Source: Candidatus Tectimicrobiota bacterium (GTDB taxonomy: Bacteria > UBA8248 > JACPRG01). Taken from it: 29,616 nt of DNA. Of this stretch, positions 9,708 through 18,780 are shown piece after piece (positions within the stretch are counted from its first letter, which is position 1; each line of letters opens with the position of its first letter). Location: NCBI GenBank assembly GCA_016190025.1, contig JACPRG010000090.1, positions 1 through 29,616 of the forward strand, given 5' to 3'. The notes beneath the pieces were generated by a model that searched no databases, was not told where the DNA came from, and worked only from the letters and a program-made list of their open reading frames with translations. A program made the position numbers and the translations under genes.

Positions 9708-10436
9708 TCAGGGCCTCTCCGGGTCGCTTTCGGCGAAGACGTGGGGGGTCACCCGCTGCGTTCTGGCGAGCCTTTCGGCTTCCAGGTTCGCGACCTCCAG
9801 GCTTTCATATCGCCCAATGAGGACCCGGTACCACTTCCCTTTCGACCCCAGGTCCGCTTCCCGGACGAACGCTGGATAGTCGTTTCGCCGCAGGGCTTCT
9901 TGTTGCCTCCGCGCGGCCTCGCGATCGCGGAAGGAGCCCGCCTGGATGTAGTACCGGCCCTCTCGTCCGGAAAAGCCGGAGTAGGCCGGAGCGCGCTCGG
10001 CCTCCAGCGGGGGCGCCAGGGCCAGGACCCGCTGCAACCCGGTTCTCACCGGGTGAAGACGAGGACCTTCGACATCCGCCACAGGGGCGCTCGCGCGGGA
10101 GGGCGACTCCGGTACTCGGCCAGATGGGAGGGGCAAGAGGGCGGACCCTTTTTCCTCGGCTTTCTTCGGCGAGTCCGAGGCCGGCGTCAATTTCTTCGGT
10201 TGGAAGGGCGTTCCGCGCGCCTCGGCGGCCGTGAAGCGCACCCCCGGGGAGGCGTCGCCCGCGCCCCTGGACTCTCGGGCGGCTCTCGCCGCCCAGTCCA
10301 GAGCCGGATGGGTGGCCTTCCCCATCAGGTAGCCAAGAACGAACGTCAGCGCGAAGACGGCGAGAAGACAGGTGAGAAGAATCCCGAGTTGAGGCCCTCT
10401 GAACCGGAACTGATAGACCGCTTTGTCGCCGGGCAT
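9708..10436 (-). CDS. SPOR-domain membrane protein
   Basis: This is a bitopic inner-membrane protein predicted to bind denuded peptidoglycan, as SPOR proteins do at division sites. With the chosen start it has 242 residues. A short cytoplasmic head containing YQFRFRGPQLG is followed by one membrane helix (about residues 17-38, ILLTCLLAVFALTFVLGYLM), a long Pro/Ala/Arg-rich linker, and a C-terminal SPOR domain from about 160 (YYIQAGSFRDREAARR ... WYRVLIGRY). ATG 10436 is preferred over GTG 10466 because GGCGGAG precedes it, and an extended -10 promoter would leave GTG almost leaderless. The gene follows argS, an arrangement seen in other bacteria where SPOR genes sit behind argS. Confidence 0.85.
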   Translation of the reverse strand: MPGDKAVYQFRFRGPQLGILLTCLLAVFALTFVLGYLMGKATHPALDWAARAARESRGAGDASPGVRFTAAEARGTPFQPKKLTPASDSPKKAEEKGSALLPLPSGRVPESPSRASAPVADVEGPRLHPVRTGLQRVLALAPPLEAERAPAYSGFSGREGRYYIQAGSFRDREAARRQQEALRRNDYPAFVREADLGSKGKWYRVLIGRYESLEVANLEAERLARTQRVTPHVFAESDPERP

Positions 10437-10483
10437 GAGAATCTCCGCCTTTCGGCCCCCGGGCACATCCCCCCCCTCGCTGG

Positions 10484-10492
10484 ATTATAACA
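10484..10492 (-). promoter_or_regulatory. Extended -10 promoter for the SPOR gene
   Basis: TGT directly followed by TATAAT, a perfect extended -10 box, lies just after the argS stop on the minus strand. No good -35 is present. Transcription would start near 10477, about 40 bases before ATG 10436. Confidence 0.5.
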
Positions 10493-10501
10493 TTTTGTGT
10501 T

Positions 10502-12178
10502 TCACATCGTTTCCGGGGCGCTGATTCCCAGAAGCTGCAAGGCCCGCTTCACCACGACGCCGGCGGTCCGCACGAGAAGCAGGCGCGCCGCCGTCAGCCG
10601 GGCGTCTTCCGAGATGAACCGGTGGTGACGGTAATAGTTGTGGAAGAGGGCGGCCACTTCCATCAAGAAGTGGGTCAGGCGGTGAGGTTCCAGGCTGAGG
10701 GCCGCGCCTTCCACCACCTCGGGAAACCGCAGCAGCGCCATCATGAAAGACCTCTCCTCCGGCAGCGTCAGCGGAGAGAGGTCCGCCGAATCCGGGTCGG
10801 GGATGTCGAGCCCCTGGCTCTGAGCCTCCTGCAAGACGCTGCACACGCGGGCGTGCGCGTACTGGGTGTAATAGACGGGGTTTTCCGAGGATTGCTGCTT
10901 GGCCAGGTCCAGGTCGAATTCCAACTGGCTGTCACAGCTCCGAAGGAGCAGAAAGAAGCGGGTGGCGTCCGCTCCGACCTCCCGGACGACCTCCGCCAGC
11001 TCCACATACTGGCCCTGCCGCGTGGACATCGAGACGGGCTGGCCGCCTCGCGTGAGGGAGACAAGCTGAACCAGCAGGACGCGAAAGTCCTCCGCCGGTC
11101 GGCCGAGCATCTGGACGACGGCGTTCATCCGGGGGAGGTAGCCGTGGTGGTCGGCCCCCCAGATGTCGATGACGGTGTCGAACCCGCGCTGAAACTTGTC
11201 GTGGTGATAGGCCACGTCCGAGGCCAGGTAGGTGGGGCGGCCGTCTTTGCGCACGACGACCCGGTCTTTCTCGTCCCCATAGGCGGAGGAGCGGAGCCAG
11301 AGGGCGCCGTCGCTCTCGAAGACGTGCCCCCGGGCCTTCAGCGTCTCCAGGGCGCGGGGGACGGCCCCCGAATCGTGGAGGGATTGCTCGCTGAACCAGA
11401 CGTCGAACTCGACGTTGAAGTCCTTCAGGTCCTTGCGGATGTCGGCCAGGATGACCCTGGCGGCCCGGTCCCCGAACTGCTGGACGGCCTCGCGGGCGTC
11501 CCGGTCGAGGAAGCTGGGGCCGGCTTCCTTGTAGATGGCTTCCGCCAGATCGGAGATGTATCTCCCCTGATAGTACTCGGCCGGGAATTTCACCTCCTTC
11601 CCCGCGGCTTCCTGGTAGCGGAGATACACGGAGCGCCCGAGGGTCTCAATCTGATTTCCCGCATCGTTGATGTAGTATTCTCTTTCAACCCGATGGCCCG
11701 CGAACTCTAAGATTCTGCTCAACGTATCGCCGACGGCGGCCCCCCGGCCGTGGCCGATGTGGAGGGGGCCCGTGGGGTTCGCGCTGACGAACTCCACCTG
11801 GACCTTTTTGCCCTTCCCCGCGTCCGACCGGCCGAAATCCTCGCCCGCTTTGGCGGCCGCCCGCAGCCTTTCCCGCACGAACTCCGGCCGGATGAAAAAG
11901 TTCAGGAAGCCGGGCCCGGCGACCTCCGCCCGGCCGATCATGGGATGGTCTTTCCCGATGTGCCGCTGAATGGCCTCGGCGATTTTCCTGGGCGGCTTCC
12001 TCTCGGCCGAAGCCAGGACCATGGCCAGATTCGTCGAGAAGTCTCCGTGCTCTTCCAGGCGGGGGCGCTCGATGGCGGCGTTGGCCAACCAGCCTCCCCC
12101 CCCGCCGTCCGACAGATCGCCGGCCCCTGCGGCCCTGTGGCACGCCTCCTCCAGGGTCTTTTCCAGCTCCCGCTTCAC
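10502..12178 (-). CDS. argS: Arginyl-tRNA synthetase
   Basis: ArgS is the class I synthetase that charges tRNA-Arg. The 558-residue product matches the family's usual 550-580. It has an N-terminal Add-1 domain, EFVSANPTGPLHIGHGRG with the HIGH signature at about residue 140, and YINDAGNQIETLGRSVYLRY. SMSTRQG replaces KMSKS, as in many bacterial ArgRS. The anticodon-binding helical domain ends with LLRTAGVVVKRALQLLGI or similar. GTG 12178 is chosen because GGAG lies 6 bases upstream. ATG 12232 would lie upstream of the predicted transcription start. A Gly-rich insertion (SDGGGGG) near residue 25 is unusual. The downstream SPOR gene has its own promoter. Confidence 0.95.
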   Translation of the reverse strand: MKRELEKTLEEACHRAAGAGDLSDGGGGGWLANAAIERPRLEEHGDFSTNLAMVLASAERKPPRKIAEAIQRHIGKDHPMIGRAEVAGPGFLNFFIRPEFVRERLRAAAKAGEDFGRSDAGKGKKVQVEFVSANPTGPLHIGHGRGAAVGDTLSRILEFAGHRVEREYYINDAGNQIETLGRSVYLRYQEAAGKEVKFPAEYYQGRYISDLAEAIYKEAGPSFLDRDAREAVQQFGDRAARVILADIRKDLKDFNVEFDVWFSEQSLHDSGAVPRALETLKARGHVFESDGALWLRSSAYGDEKDRVVVRKDGRPTYLASDVAYHHDKFQRGFDTVIDIWGADHHGYLPRMNAVVQMLGRPAEDFRVLLVQLVSLTRGGQPVSMSTRQGQYVELAEVVREVGADATRFFLLLRSCDSQLEFDLDLAKQQSSENPVYYTQYAHARVCSVLQEAQSQGLDIPDPDSADLSPLTLPEERSFMMALLRFPEVVEGAALSLEPHRLTHFLMEVAALFHNYYRHHRFISEDARLTAARLLLVRTAGVVVKRALQLLGISAPETM

Positions 12179-12234
12179 GTCTCGCTCCGGAAAGAAAGTC
12201 GGGCGCGCTCCGTCCATCCGCCAATCTGACATGG

Positions 12235-12264
12235 ATTATTTGTGCGCGCCGGAAACCGTGTCAA
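12235..12264 (-). promoter_or_regulatory. Sigma70-like promoter for argS
   Basis: A perfect TTGACA (12259-12264), an 18-base spacer and AATAAT (12235-12240, 5/6) lie on the minus strand. The predicted start near 12228 is downstream of the ATG at 12232, which rules that codon out and supports GTG 12178. Confidence 0.65.
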
Positions 12265-12333
12265 CACGCCGCGTTGGGGAGTCTGAGGAAAAAACGCGCG
12301 ACTTTTCTGCGAGGTTCCGGTGGATGGAAAGGC

Positions 12334-12348
12334 GCCGTTGAAAACGGC
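12334..12348 (-). terminator. Small hairpin downstream of recO
   Basis: GCCGTT and AACGGC form a 6-bp stem with a 3-base loop, 11 bases beyond the recO stop and before the argS promoter. A short pyrimidine run follows. It is a weak terminator candidate. Confidence 0.3.
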
Positions 12349-12358
12349 CGGGCGCTCT

Positions 12359-13093
12359 TCAGGACTCCAGGAACCGGAGGGATTTCAGCCGGGCGCCGCT
12401 GAGCCCCGTCAGGTAGGCTTGCAGGAAACGCCGGACCTCCGCCCGAACGGCTCCCGCGGCCGCCGCCTGGAAAGCGCGCTCCAAGGGGAGGGAGCCCACG
12501 GCCGAGAGGTGCCGGACCGCCCCCGGAGAGAGACGAAGGCCGCCGGCCGCGCATCCCGGGCAAAGGAGCTCGCCGGCCCCCGCCCGGAAGACCGCCCCCT
12601 TTCCCGCCAGATCGGCCTCGCAGCGGGCGCAGCGATCGAGGTTGGGCGCGTAGCCCAGCTCCCGCAGGAAGCGGACTTCAAAGAAGATCAGCGGGTCTTC
12701 GGCCGAATCCTTCCCCTCCATCCAGTCCAGGACGCCCAGGGACAGGTCGAAGATGGCGGGCTGGGCCTCTCCGTCCTCCAGGAGGCGGTCGAGAAGCTCG
12801 GCCAGGACGAGGGCGCTTTTCACCTTCTCGTAATCCCGCCGCAGCTTGTCGAAGCTCCGGAGGACGTCCGCCGAGTTCACCCGAAAGAGGTCGGCGTTCT
12901 CCCGGCCGTAATACTCAAGATGGACGCGGCTCAGGGGCTCCAGGGCCCCCGCGAACTTGCTCTTGGGCCGCCGGGAGGATCGGGCCACGGCGCGCATCTT
13001 TCCGCGCTCCCGGGTCAGGAACGACACGATAAGGTCGGCTTCGCCCAGCTTGAACCGCCGCAGGACCAGGGCGTCGGCGCGGTATAAGGCCAA
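12359..13093 (-). CDS. recO: DNA repair protein RecO
   Basis: RecO anneals single strands and loads RecA in the RecFOR recombinational repair pathway. The 244-residue protein has the N-terminal OB fold (ADALVLRRFKLGEADLIVSF, RERGKMRAVARSSR), a helical middle, and a four-cysteine zinc site (C155, C158, C178, C181: CARC ... CPGC). TTG at 13093 is used, with GGGGAGGG 7 bases upstream. It follows era after 42 bases in the same direction, the classic era-recO arrangement, and probably shares its transcript. Downstream argS has its own promoter. Confidence 0.93.
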   Translation of the reverse strand: MALYRADALVLRRFKLGEADLIVSFLTRERGKMRAVARSSRRPKSKFAGALEPLSRVHLEYYGRENADLFRVNSADVLRSFDKLRRDYEKVKSALVLAELLDRLLEDGEAQPAIFDLSLGVLDWMEGKDSAEDPLIFFEVRFLRELGYAPNLDRCARCEADLAGKGAVFRAGAGELLCPGCAAGGLRLSPGAVRHLSAVGSLPLERAFQAAAAGAVRAEVRRFLQAYLTGLSGARLKSLRFLES

Positions 13094-13135
13094 GATTGCC
13101 CTCCCCTTCCCCGGAAGCCCCTTTCTCCGAGCGCT

Positions 13136-14017
13136 TCACGTCCGGCCGAATCCAAGCTCCTTCAAAGAGCGCTCGGAACGGCTCCAGTCCTTTTTCACCT
13201 TGACGTGCAGGTCCAAGAAGACATGGGTCCCGAAATGCTCTTCCAGGGAGCGGCGCGCCGCGGCGCCGATCTGTTTGATCATCCGCCCTCCGCGGCCAAT
13301 GAGGATGGGCTTCTGGGATTCTTTCTCCACGTACAGGGTCGCCGCGACGACGAGGCGGCGCCGGTCCTCGTCGGCCTCCAGGGCCTCGACGGTCACCGCG
13401 GCGGCGTAAGGGAGCTCCTCGCCGGTGGCCTCGATCACCTGCTCCCGGATGAGCTCGGCCGCCATCTCCTCCTCGGCCTGGCTTGTCGCCACCTCGGGCG
13501 GGAAATAGGGCTCCCCCTCCGGCAGGCACCCTTCCACCGCGCGCAACAGCTCCTCCACGTTCTCTCCCGTCCGGGCCGAGATCGGAAAAACCTCCTGGAA
13601 TTCCCGGAGGCGCCGGTACTGGTCGATCAGGGGGAGCAACTCCGGCCTGGCGACGCGGTCCACCTTGTTGATCACGAGGAACATCGCCGGCGCGAAGAGC
13701 CCCTCCAGGAGCTTCGCGTCCCGCTCCGCCGCGCGCGGGGTCGGGTCCGTCATGAAGAGGAGGAGGTCCACGTCGTGGCGGGCGGCCTCGATCTCCCCGC
13801 GCAGATAACGGCTGAGGAGAGAGTCGGAGGAGGGCGCCCCGGGCGTGTCGATGAAGACCGTCTGGGCCCCCGGCGTGTTACGGATGCCGAGGACCCGCAT
13901 CCGGGTCGTGCCGGGCTTGCGAGAGACGATGGCGACCTTCCGGCCCAGGGCCCGGTTGAGGAACGTGGACTTTCCCACGTTGGGCCTTCCCACAATCGCC
14001 GCGAACCCGGCCTTCAA
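13136..14017 (-). CDS. era: GTPase Era
   Basis: Era is an essential GTPase that binds the 3' end of 16S rRNA and matures the small ribosomal subunit. The 293-residue protein shows G1 GRPNVGKS (10-17), the GTTR switch around 36-39, G3 DTPG (57-60), G4 NKVD (117-120), and a C-terminal KH domain with GRGGRMIKQIGAAARRSLE and LHVKVKKDWS. TTG at 14017 is used, with GGAGA 8-9 bases upstream. Family similarity starts directly after it. The gene lies 50 bases behind the LysM lipoprotein gene and 42 bases ahead of recO, so a lipoprotein-era-recO transcript is likely. Confidence 0.95.
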   Translation of the reverse strand: MKAGFAAIVGRPNVGKSTFLNRALGRKVAIVSRKPGTTRMRVLGIRNTPGAQTVFIDTPGAPSSDSLLSRYLRGEIEAARHDVDLLLFMTDPTPRAAERDAKLLEGLFAPAMFLVINKVDRVARPELLPLIDQYRRLREFQEVFPISARTGENVEELLRAVEGCLPEGEPYFPPEVATSQAEEEMAAELIREQVIEATGEELPYAAAVTVEALEADEDRRRLVVAATLYVEKESQKPILIGRGGRMIKQIGAAARRSLEEHFGTHVFLDLHVKVKKDWSRSERSLKELGFGRT

Positions 14018-14067
14018 ACGCAGGTCTCCCCTCCACGGGCCGCCTCCTCACCCCGTCCCCTAGCCCC

Positions 14068-14763
14068 TCACCTCCCGTCCCACAGGGACCAGGGCCCCCG
14101 GCTCTTGGCGACCCGGACGGCCTCGGCCACCTCTTCCGATCCGGGCCGCCGCGGGACCGACAACTCCTGGTCGGGGTAGACGAGATCGGGGTCGGAGATC
14201 TTCTCCCGGTTCGCCCGGTAGAGGAGCGGCCACTGGAAAGGATCATTATAGACCTGGGCGTACCCGGAGATCTTCCAAAGGCTCTCGCCCTGGACGACCC
14301 GGTGCCGGTCCACGGGCCGAGCCGCGGAGGAGGGAAGGTCTTTCCCCGCTTTCGGCGGGCCTTGGCCTTCACGCGACTTCAGGCTGGCAAGGGCCTCGGG
14401 CTCGGGGGCGGCCCCGTTCTTTTCCCCCTTTTCGCGCGGCGCCGGCTCCTCCAACCGGGACGCGCGCCGTGCGTCCTCCTCGGCCATGAGGGCGATCTTG
14501 CGGGCCTCGATGGCGTGCCTGCGGGCCCGGTCGTAATCGGAGGCCTCCACGTCCCGCAGGGACTGGTCAAAGAGGCGGTTGGCTTGGGCGTAGGGGGCCG
14601 GGGCGCGGGTCTCCGCGCCCGCCGCCCGGGCCGCCGATATGGCGACGCGCGCGCCCGCCATCTCCTGCACCGGAGGCCTCGCGCACGCCGTGAGGGCGGC
14701 CGCGACGAGCGAGAGGGAAAGAAAGAGCGGAATGGTGCGGAAGGAGAAGGTTCGTCGGCTCAT
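14068..14763 (-). CDS. Lipoprotein with DUF4398 and LysM domains
   Basis: This is a probable envelope lipoprotein that binds peptidoglycan through LysM. Of its 231 residues, the first 27 form a lipoprotein signal (SLVAAALTAC, with C27 the lipidated cysteine). A DUF4398-like helical segment follows (about 38-85: AISAARAAGAETRAPAPYAQ, then repeated Ala/Arg-rich helices), then a charged linker. The C-terminal LysM region is HRVVQGESLWKISGYAQVYN followed by WPLLYRANREKI and a PDQELSVP end. ATG 14763 is chosen because the signal peptide begins there and AAAGG lies 6 bases upstream. Upstream codons would bury the signal. A strong promoter precedes it and era follows. The function of DUF4398 is unknown. 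Confidence 0.85.
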   Translation of the reverse strand: MSRRTFSFRTIPLFLSLSLVAAALTACARPPVQEMAGARVAISAARAAGAETRAPAPYAQANRLFDQSLRDVEASDYDRARRHAIEARKIALMAEEDARRASRLEEPAPREKGEKNGAAPEPEALASLKSREGQGPPKAGKDLPSSAARPVDRHRVVQGESLWKISGYAQVYNDPFQWPLLYRANREKISDPDLVYPDQELSVPRRPGSEEVAEAVRVAKSRGPWSLWDGR

Positions 14764-14844
14764 TGGGACCTTTCCTGCCGGTCCCTGCCTCCGACCGCGA
14801 GGCGACTCGCCCTCGAGTCCCCTCGACGAATTCAACCGAGGGAA

Positions 14845-14872
14845 AATATAGTCCTCCCGCGGGCTCCGTCAA
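14845..14872 (-). promoter_or_regulatory. Sigma70-like promoter for the LysM lipoprotein gene (and possibly era-recO)
   Basis: TTGACG (14867-14872, 5/6), a 16-base spacer and TATATT (14845-14850, 5/6) lie on the minus strand. Transcription would begin near 14838, about 75 bases upstream of ATG 14763. Confidence 0.65.
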
Positions 14873-14883
14873 GGCCGCATCCG

Positions 14884-15708
14884 TTATACGGGCTGGACGA
14901 GGGGGCCGTAGGTCTCCGGGCGGCGGTCTTTCAGGTAGGTCCACTCCTTCCGGGCCTGTTCGATCCGGTCCAGGTCGACCTCGGCCAAGAGGACGCCGTC
15001 CGTCATCCCGCTCGGCTCGCCCACCAGCTCCCCCTCCGGGTCCACGCAGAAGCTCGACCCGTAGAAGTCGTGCTCCGCCTCGCTCCCCACGCGGTTCACC
15101 CGGAGGACGTACACCCCGTTGGTGATGGCGTGGGACCGGAGGACGGTTTCCCACCGCTGCTGCGTGGCGAAGGCCGCGGCCGTGGGGGCGAAGAGGATCT
15201 GCGCGCCGCCCAGGGCCAGCGCCCGGGCTCCCTCGGGGAAGAAGACGTCCCAGCAGATCAGGACGCCCACCCGGGCGATCCCCACGTCGAAGACGGGGAA
15301 CCCCCGGTCTCCGGGCTCGAAGTACGTCCGCTCCTCCCACAGGGGGAAGTGGGGCACGTGGACCTTGCGGTACACCCCCCGGAGCTCTCCCCGCGCGTCC
15401 AGGACGGCCGCGGAGTTGAAGCCCCTCCCCTTCTCGTCCCGCTCGTAGAGGGGCGCGATGACGGCGGCGTTCCACCGGCGGGCGGCCTCGGACAGCCGTT
15501 CCGTGGCGGGACCCGGGATCGCCTCGGCCAGCTCTTCTGCGGCGGAGTCGTGGTTGCGGGGGAACCAGTGGGTGTGGAACAGCTCCTGGAAGCAGATGAT
15601 GCGGGCGTTCTGCTCCGCCGCCAGGTCGCCCAGGTCCATCGCCTTTTTCAGGTTTCGGTCCTTGTCGGGGGTGCAGCGCATCTGGACGCCGGCGATCTTG
15701 AAAGGCAA
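14884..15708 (-). CDS. Nitrilase-superfamily carbon-nitrogen hydrolase (N-carbamoylputrescine amidase-like)
   Basis: This cytoplasmic amidohydrolase has the Glu-Lys-Cys triad of the nitrilase superfamily: E42 in CFQELF, K115 in YRKVHVP and C152 in LICWDVFFPEGAR. The ICWD..FPE.AR pattern and HWFP region resemble N-carbamoylputrescine amidase and its relatives, but substrate cannot be fixed from sequence. Length is 274 residues, normal for the family. TTG 15708 starts one base after the secA stop, with GGAGGGG 8 bases upstream inside secA, so it is read from the secA transcript. No agmatine deiminase gene is nearby, which weakens a specific polyamine assignment. Confidence 0.85.
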   Translation of the reverse strand: MPFKIAGVQMRCTPDKDRNLKKAMDLGDLAAEQNARIICFQELFHTHWFPRNHDSAAEELAEAIPGPATERLSEAARRWNAAVIAPLYERDEKGRGFNSAAVLDARGELRGVYRKVHVPHFPLWEERTYFEPGDRGFPVFDVGIARVGVLICWDVFFPEGARALALGGAQILFAPTAAAFATQQRWETVLRSHAITNGVYVLRVNRVGSEAEHDFYGSSFCVDPEGELVGEPSGMTDGVLLAEVDLDRIEQARKEWTYLKDRRPETYGPLVQPV

Positions 15709-15709
15709 G

Positions 15710-18526
15710 TCAGGCGCCCCTCCCGTGGCAGTGTTTGTACTTCTTGCCGCTCCCGCAGGGACAGGGCTCGTTGCGGCCGATCTTCCGGCCCTCCCGCCGG
15801 TAGGTCTCCACCGTCGCGGGCTCTCCCCGGTTGGTCTCCAGCGGGTCGCCGGCCCCGTCGGGCGCCAGGGCCATCTCCTCCCCCCGGTGTTCGATCACAC
15901 GGGACGGGCGGCGGCTCCGCAGGCCGTCGCGGCGGCCCTCCTCCTCCGGCCTCGCCTGGATCTTGAGAAGGTACTGGGGGACCTCCTCTTTGATCCGGTC
16001 CATCATGGCGGAGAACATCTCGTAACCCTCCCGCTTGTATTCGTTGAGAGGGTTTTTCTGGGCATATCCGCGGAAGCCGATGCCCTCCTTGAGATGGTCC
16101 ATGGCCAGCAGGTGATCCTTCCACTGGTCATCGATGATCTGGAGCATGATCACGCGCTCGAAGAAACGGAGGGTGTCGGCCCCGATCTCGGCCTCTTTCC
16201 GCTCGTACGCCCGGCCGACGGCCGCGACGACGTGGCTCACCGCCTCCTCGGGCGTGGACGACTCCAGGTTCAGCCAGTTCTCGCTGCCGTCCAGCGACAG
16301 CATGAAGCCGTTGCGGTCCACCTGGAGGTTGAACAGGCGCGCCAGGGACTGGCCGAACCCTTCCAGGTCCCGGTCGTCTGGGTGCAGGGCGGCGTCGAGG
16401 TACTGCCGGACCGTCCTCTCGGCCACCTCGTCGATCATCTCGAAGAGAAGATCGCGGGTGTTCTCCCCTTCCAGGAGCTGGCGCCGCTGGGAGTAGATCA
16501 CCTCCCGCTGCTTGTTCATGACGTCGTCGTATTCGAGGAGGTGTTTGCGGATCTCGAAGTGGTAGGCCTCCACCTTCTTCTGGGCGTTCGCGATGGCCTT
16601 GGTGACCATCTTGTGCTCGATGGGCTCGCCCTCTTCCATGCCCAGGCGGCCCATGATCCCGCTGATGCGGTCCGAGCCGAAGATCCGCAGCAGGTTGTCT
16701 TCCAGGGAGAGGTAAAAGCGCGAGGAGCCGGGGTCGCCCTGGCGCCCCGAGCGGCCCCGGAGCTGGTTGTCGATGCGGCGGCTCTCGTGCCGCTCGGTGC
16801 CGAGGACGTGCAGGCCGCCCAGCCGGACGACCTCCTCGTGCTCTTTCTGGCAGATGGCCCGGTACTTCTGGATCTCCTTTTCGTAGGCGGTGTCCGGGTC
16901 GGCCTCGGCGGCGGTCTTGGCCAGGAACTCCGGGTTCCCGCCCAGCAGGATGTCCGTCCCGCGGCCCGCCATGTTGGTGGAGATGGTCAAGGCCTTCAGG
17001 CGGCCCGCCTGGGCGATGATCTCCGCCTCCCGGGCGTGGTGCTTGGCGTTGAGGACGTGGTGCGGGATGCCTCTGCGCTTGAGCAGCCGGCTCAGCTTCT
17101 CGGAGTTCTCGATGGAGATCGTGCCGATCAGGACGGGCTGCCCGCGCCGGTGGCACTCGGCGATCTCCTCCACGGCCGCGTTGTACTTCTCGGCCTCCGT
17201 CCGGTAGACCACGTCCGCGAATTCCGTCCGGATGAGGGTCCGGTTGGTCGGGATGACCACCACGTCCAGGTTGTAGATCTGGGCGAACTCCGCCGCCTCC
17301 GTGTCCGCCGTGCCCGTCATGCCCGCGAGCTTGCCGTACAGGCGGAAGTAGTTCTGGAACGTGATGGTGGCGAGGGTCTGGTTCTCGGTCTCGATCTTGA
17401 CCCCTTCCTTGGCCTCCAGGGCCTGGTGGAGCCCCTCGCTGTACCGGCGGCCGGGCATCGTGCGGCCGGTGAACTCATCGACGATGACCACCTGGCCCTC
17501 CTGCACCACGTAGTCCACGTCCCTTTGGAAGAGGACGTGGGCCTTGAGGGCCTGGTTCACGTGGTGCAGGCTCTCGATGTTCTCCAGGTCGAACAGGCCG
17601 CCCGATTGCAGGAGGCCCGCCTTTCTCAGGAGCATTTCCATCTCGGGCATGCCGCGCTCGTTCAGCGTCACGGTGCGGCTTTTCTCGTCCACCGCGAGGT
17701 ACTCGTACTTGACCTTGCTGATGGCCTCCCGCTCCGAGTCGGAAAGATCTTCCTCGGGCGCCTCCTCCGCGTCGCCCTCGCGGCGCTTGAGCACGGGAGG
17801 GATGAGGCGGTTGATCTTGTAGTAGAGGTCGGTGGATTCCTCCGCTGGCCCGGAGATGATGAGGGGGGTGCGGGCCTCGTCGATGAGGATGCTGTCCACC
17901 TCGTCCACGATGGCGTAGTGGAGCTCCCGCTGGACCATGTCCTCGACGGAGAACTTCATGTTGTCCCGCAGGTAGTCGAAGCCGAACTCGTTGTTGGTCC
18001 CGTAGGTCACGTCGCACCGGTAGGCCGCCTGGCGCTCCTGGTCGTCCATGTCGTGCTGGATGACGCCCACCGTCAGGCCGAGCCCCCGGTAGATCGGCCC
18101 CATCCACTCCGCGTCGCGGCGGGCCAGGTAGTCGTTCACCGTGACGATGTGGACCCCTTTGCCCGTGAGGGCGTTGAGATAGACCGAGAGCGTGGCGACG
18201 AGGGTCTTGCCCTCGCCGGTCTTCATTTCGGCGATCTTCCCTCCGTGGAGAACGACGCCCCCGATGAGCTGGACGTCGAAATGGCGCATGTTGATCGTCC
18301 GGCGAGCGACCTCCCGGCAGGCCGCGAAGGCCTCGGGGAGGATGTCCTCCAGCGTCTGACCGTCCGCCAGGCGCTTGCGGAGTTCGTCGGTCTTGGCCCG
18401 GATCTCCGCGTCGGTGAGTTTCTGCGCCTCGGGCTCGAGGGCGTTGATGCGCTCGACGGTCGCGCCGATGCGCTTCAGCTCTCTTTCGTTCTTGCTTCCG
18501 ACGAACTTTTTGAGCAGTCCCAGCAT
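15710..18526 (-). CDS. secA: Preprotein translocase ATPase SecA
   Basis: SecA is the motor ATPase that pushes unfolded preproteins through SecYEG. The 938-residue protein contains Walker [14 protein letters not shown], the signature [14 protein letters not shown], the [20 protein letters not shown]alker B region, NBD2 with [15 protein letters not shown] and [20 protein letters not shown], helical scaffold and wing domains, and a C-terminal zinc-binding SEC-C tail [19 protein letters not shown] 18526 ([17 protein letters not shown]) is chosen because GGAG precedes it at 5 bases and it matches the family N-terminus. The 25 codons upstream do not. The nitrilase-family gene follows by one base. 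Confidence 0.98.
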   Translation of the reverse strand: MLGLLKKFVGSKNERELKRIGATVERINALEPEAQKLTDAEIRAKTDELRKRLADGQTLEDILPEAFAACREVARRTINMRHFDVQLIGGVVLHGGKIAEMKTGEGKTLVATLSVYLNALTGKGVHIVTVNDYLARRDAEWMGPIYRGLGLTVGVIQHDMDDQERQAAYRCDVTYGTNNEFGFDYLRDNMKFSVEDMVQRELHYAIVDEVDSILIDEARTPLIISGPAEESTDLYYKINRLIPPVLKRREGDAEEAPEEDLSDSEREAISKVKYEYLAVDEKSRTVTLNERGMPEMEMLLRKAGLLQSGGLFDLENIESLHHVNQALKAHVLFQRDVDYVVQEGQVVIVDEFTGRTMPGRRYSEGLHQALEAKEGVKIETENQTLATITFQNYFRLYGKLAGMTGTADTEAAEFAQIYNLDVVVIPTNRTLIRTEFADVVYRTEAEKYNAAVEEIAECHRRGQPVLIGTISIENSEKLSRLLKRRGIPHHVLNAKHHAREAEIIAQAGRLKALTISTNMAGRGTDILLGGNPEFLAKTAAEADPDTAYEKEIQKYRAICQKEHEEVVRLGGLHVLGTERHESRRIDNQLRGRSGRQGDPGSSRFYLSLEDNLLRIFGSDRISGIMGRLGMEEGEPIEHKMVTKAIANAQKKVEAYHFEIRKHLLEYDDVMNKQREVIYSQRRQLLEGENTRDLLFEMIDEVAERTVRQYLDAALHPDDRDLEGFGQSLARLFNLQVDRNGFMLSLDGSENWLNLESSTPEEAVSHVVAAVGRAYERKEAEIGADTLRFFERVIMLQIIDDQWKDHLLAMDHLKEGIGFRGYAQKNPLNEYKREGYEMFSAMMDRIKEEVPQYLLKIQARPEEEGRRDGLRSRRPSRVIEHRGEEMALAPDGAGDPLETNRGEPATVETYRREGRKIGRNEPCPCGSGKKYKHCHGRGA

Positions 18527-18660
18527 GACATCTCCACTGTGGCGACCGGCTCCACCGCCCCGGCTAAGGGCGACCGGCTGGGGCCGGCGGCGAGGGAGCA
18601 AGGCGCCTCGCGGCCGGAAAACCCTCCGCAGAGTGCGGCTCGTCGCCTTCCGCCACCAAA

Positions 18661-18689
18661 AGTTTAACGCTCCCTCCCCGCGCGATCAA
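18661..18689 (-). promoter_or_regulatory. Candidate promoter for secA
   Basis: TTGATC (18684-18689, 4/6), a 17-base spacer and TAAACT (18661-18666, 4/6) lie on the minus strand. It would give a leader of about 130 bases before ATG 18526. Confidence 0.4.
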
Positions 18690-18780
18690 TCGGATTCGGG
18701 CGGATTCAGGCCGCCGGCCGTCTCCGCGAAATATTAATCTATTACATGATATTTCTTTCTCAATCTCCTTGATTCAAGGC

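Noticed and set aside
12179..12232. ATG 12232 as argS start
   Set aside because: It lies between the -10 box and the predicted transcription start, lacks a ribosome binding site, and adds residues with no family similarity.
14884..15708. Firm assignment of the nitrilase-family gene to polyamine synthesis
   Set aside because: The triad and local motifs fit N-carbamoylputrescine amidase, but no agmatine deiminase or other polyamine gene is nearby, so only the family is claimed.
15458..18667. Very long plus-strand open frame (over 1,000 codons) opposite secA
   Set aside because: It is the antisense shadow of secA in GC-rich DNA; composition is low-complexity (Val, Leu, Asp, Gly, His) with no domain resemblance.
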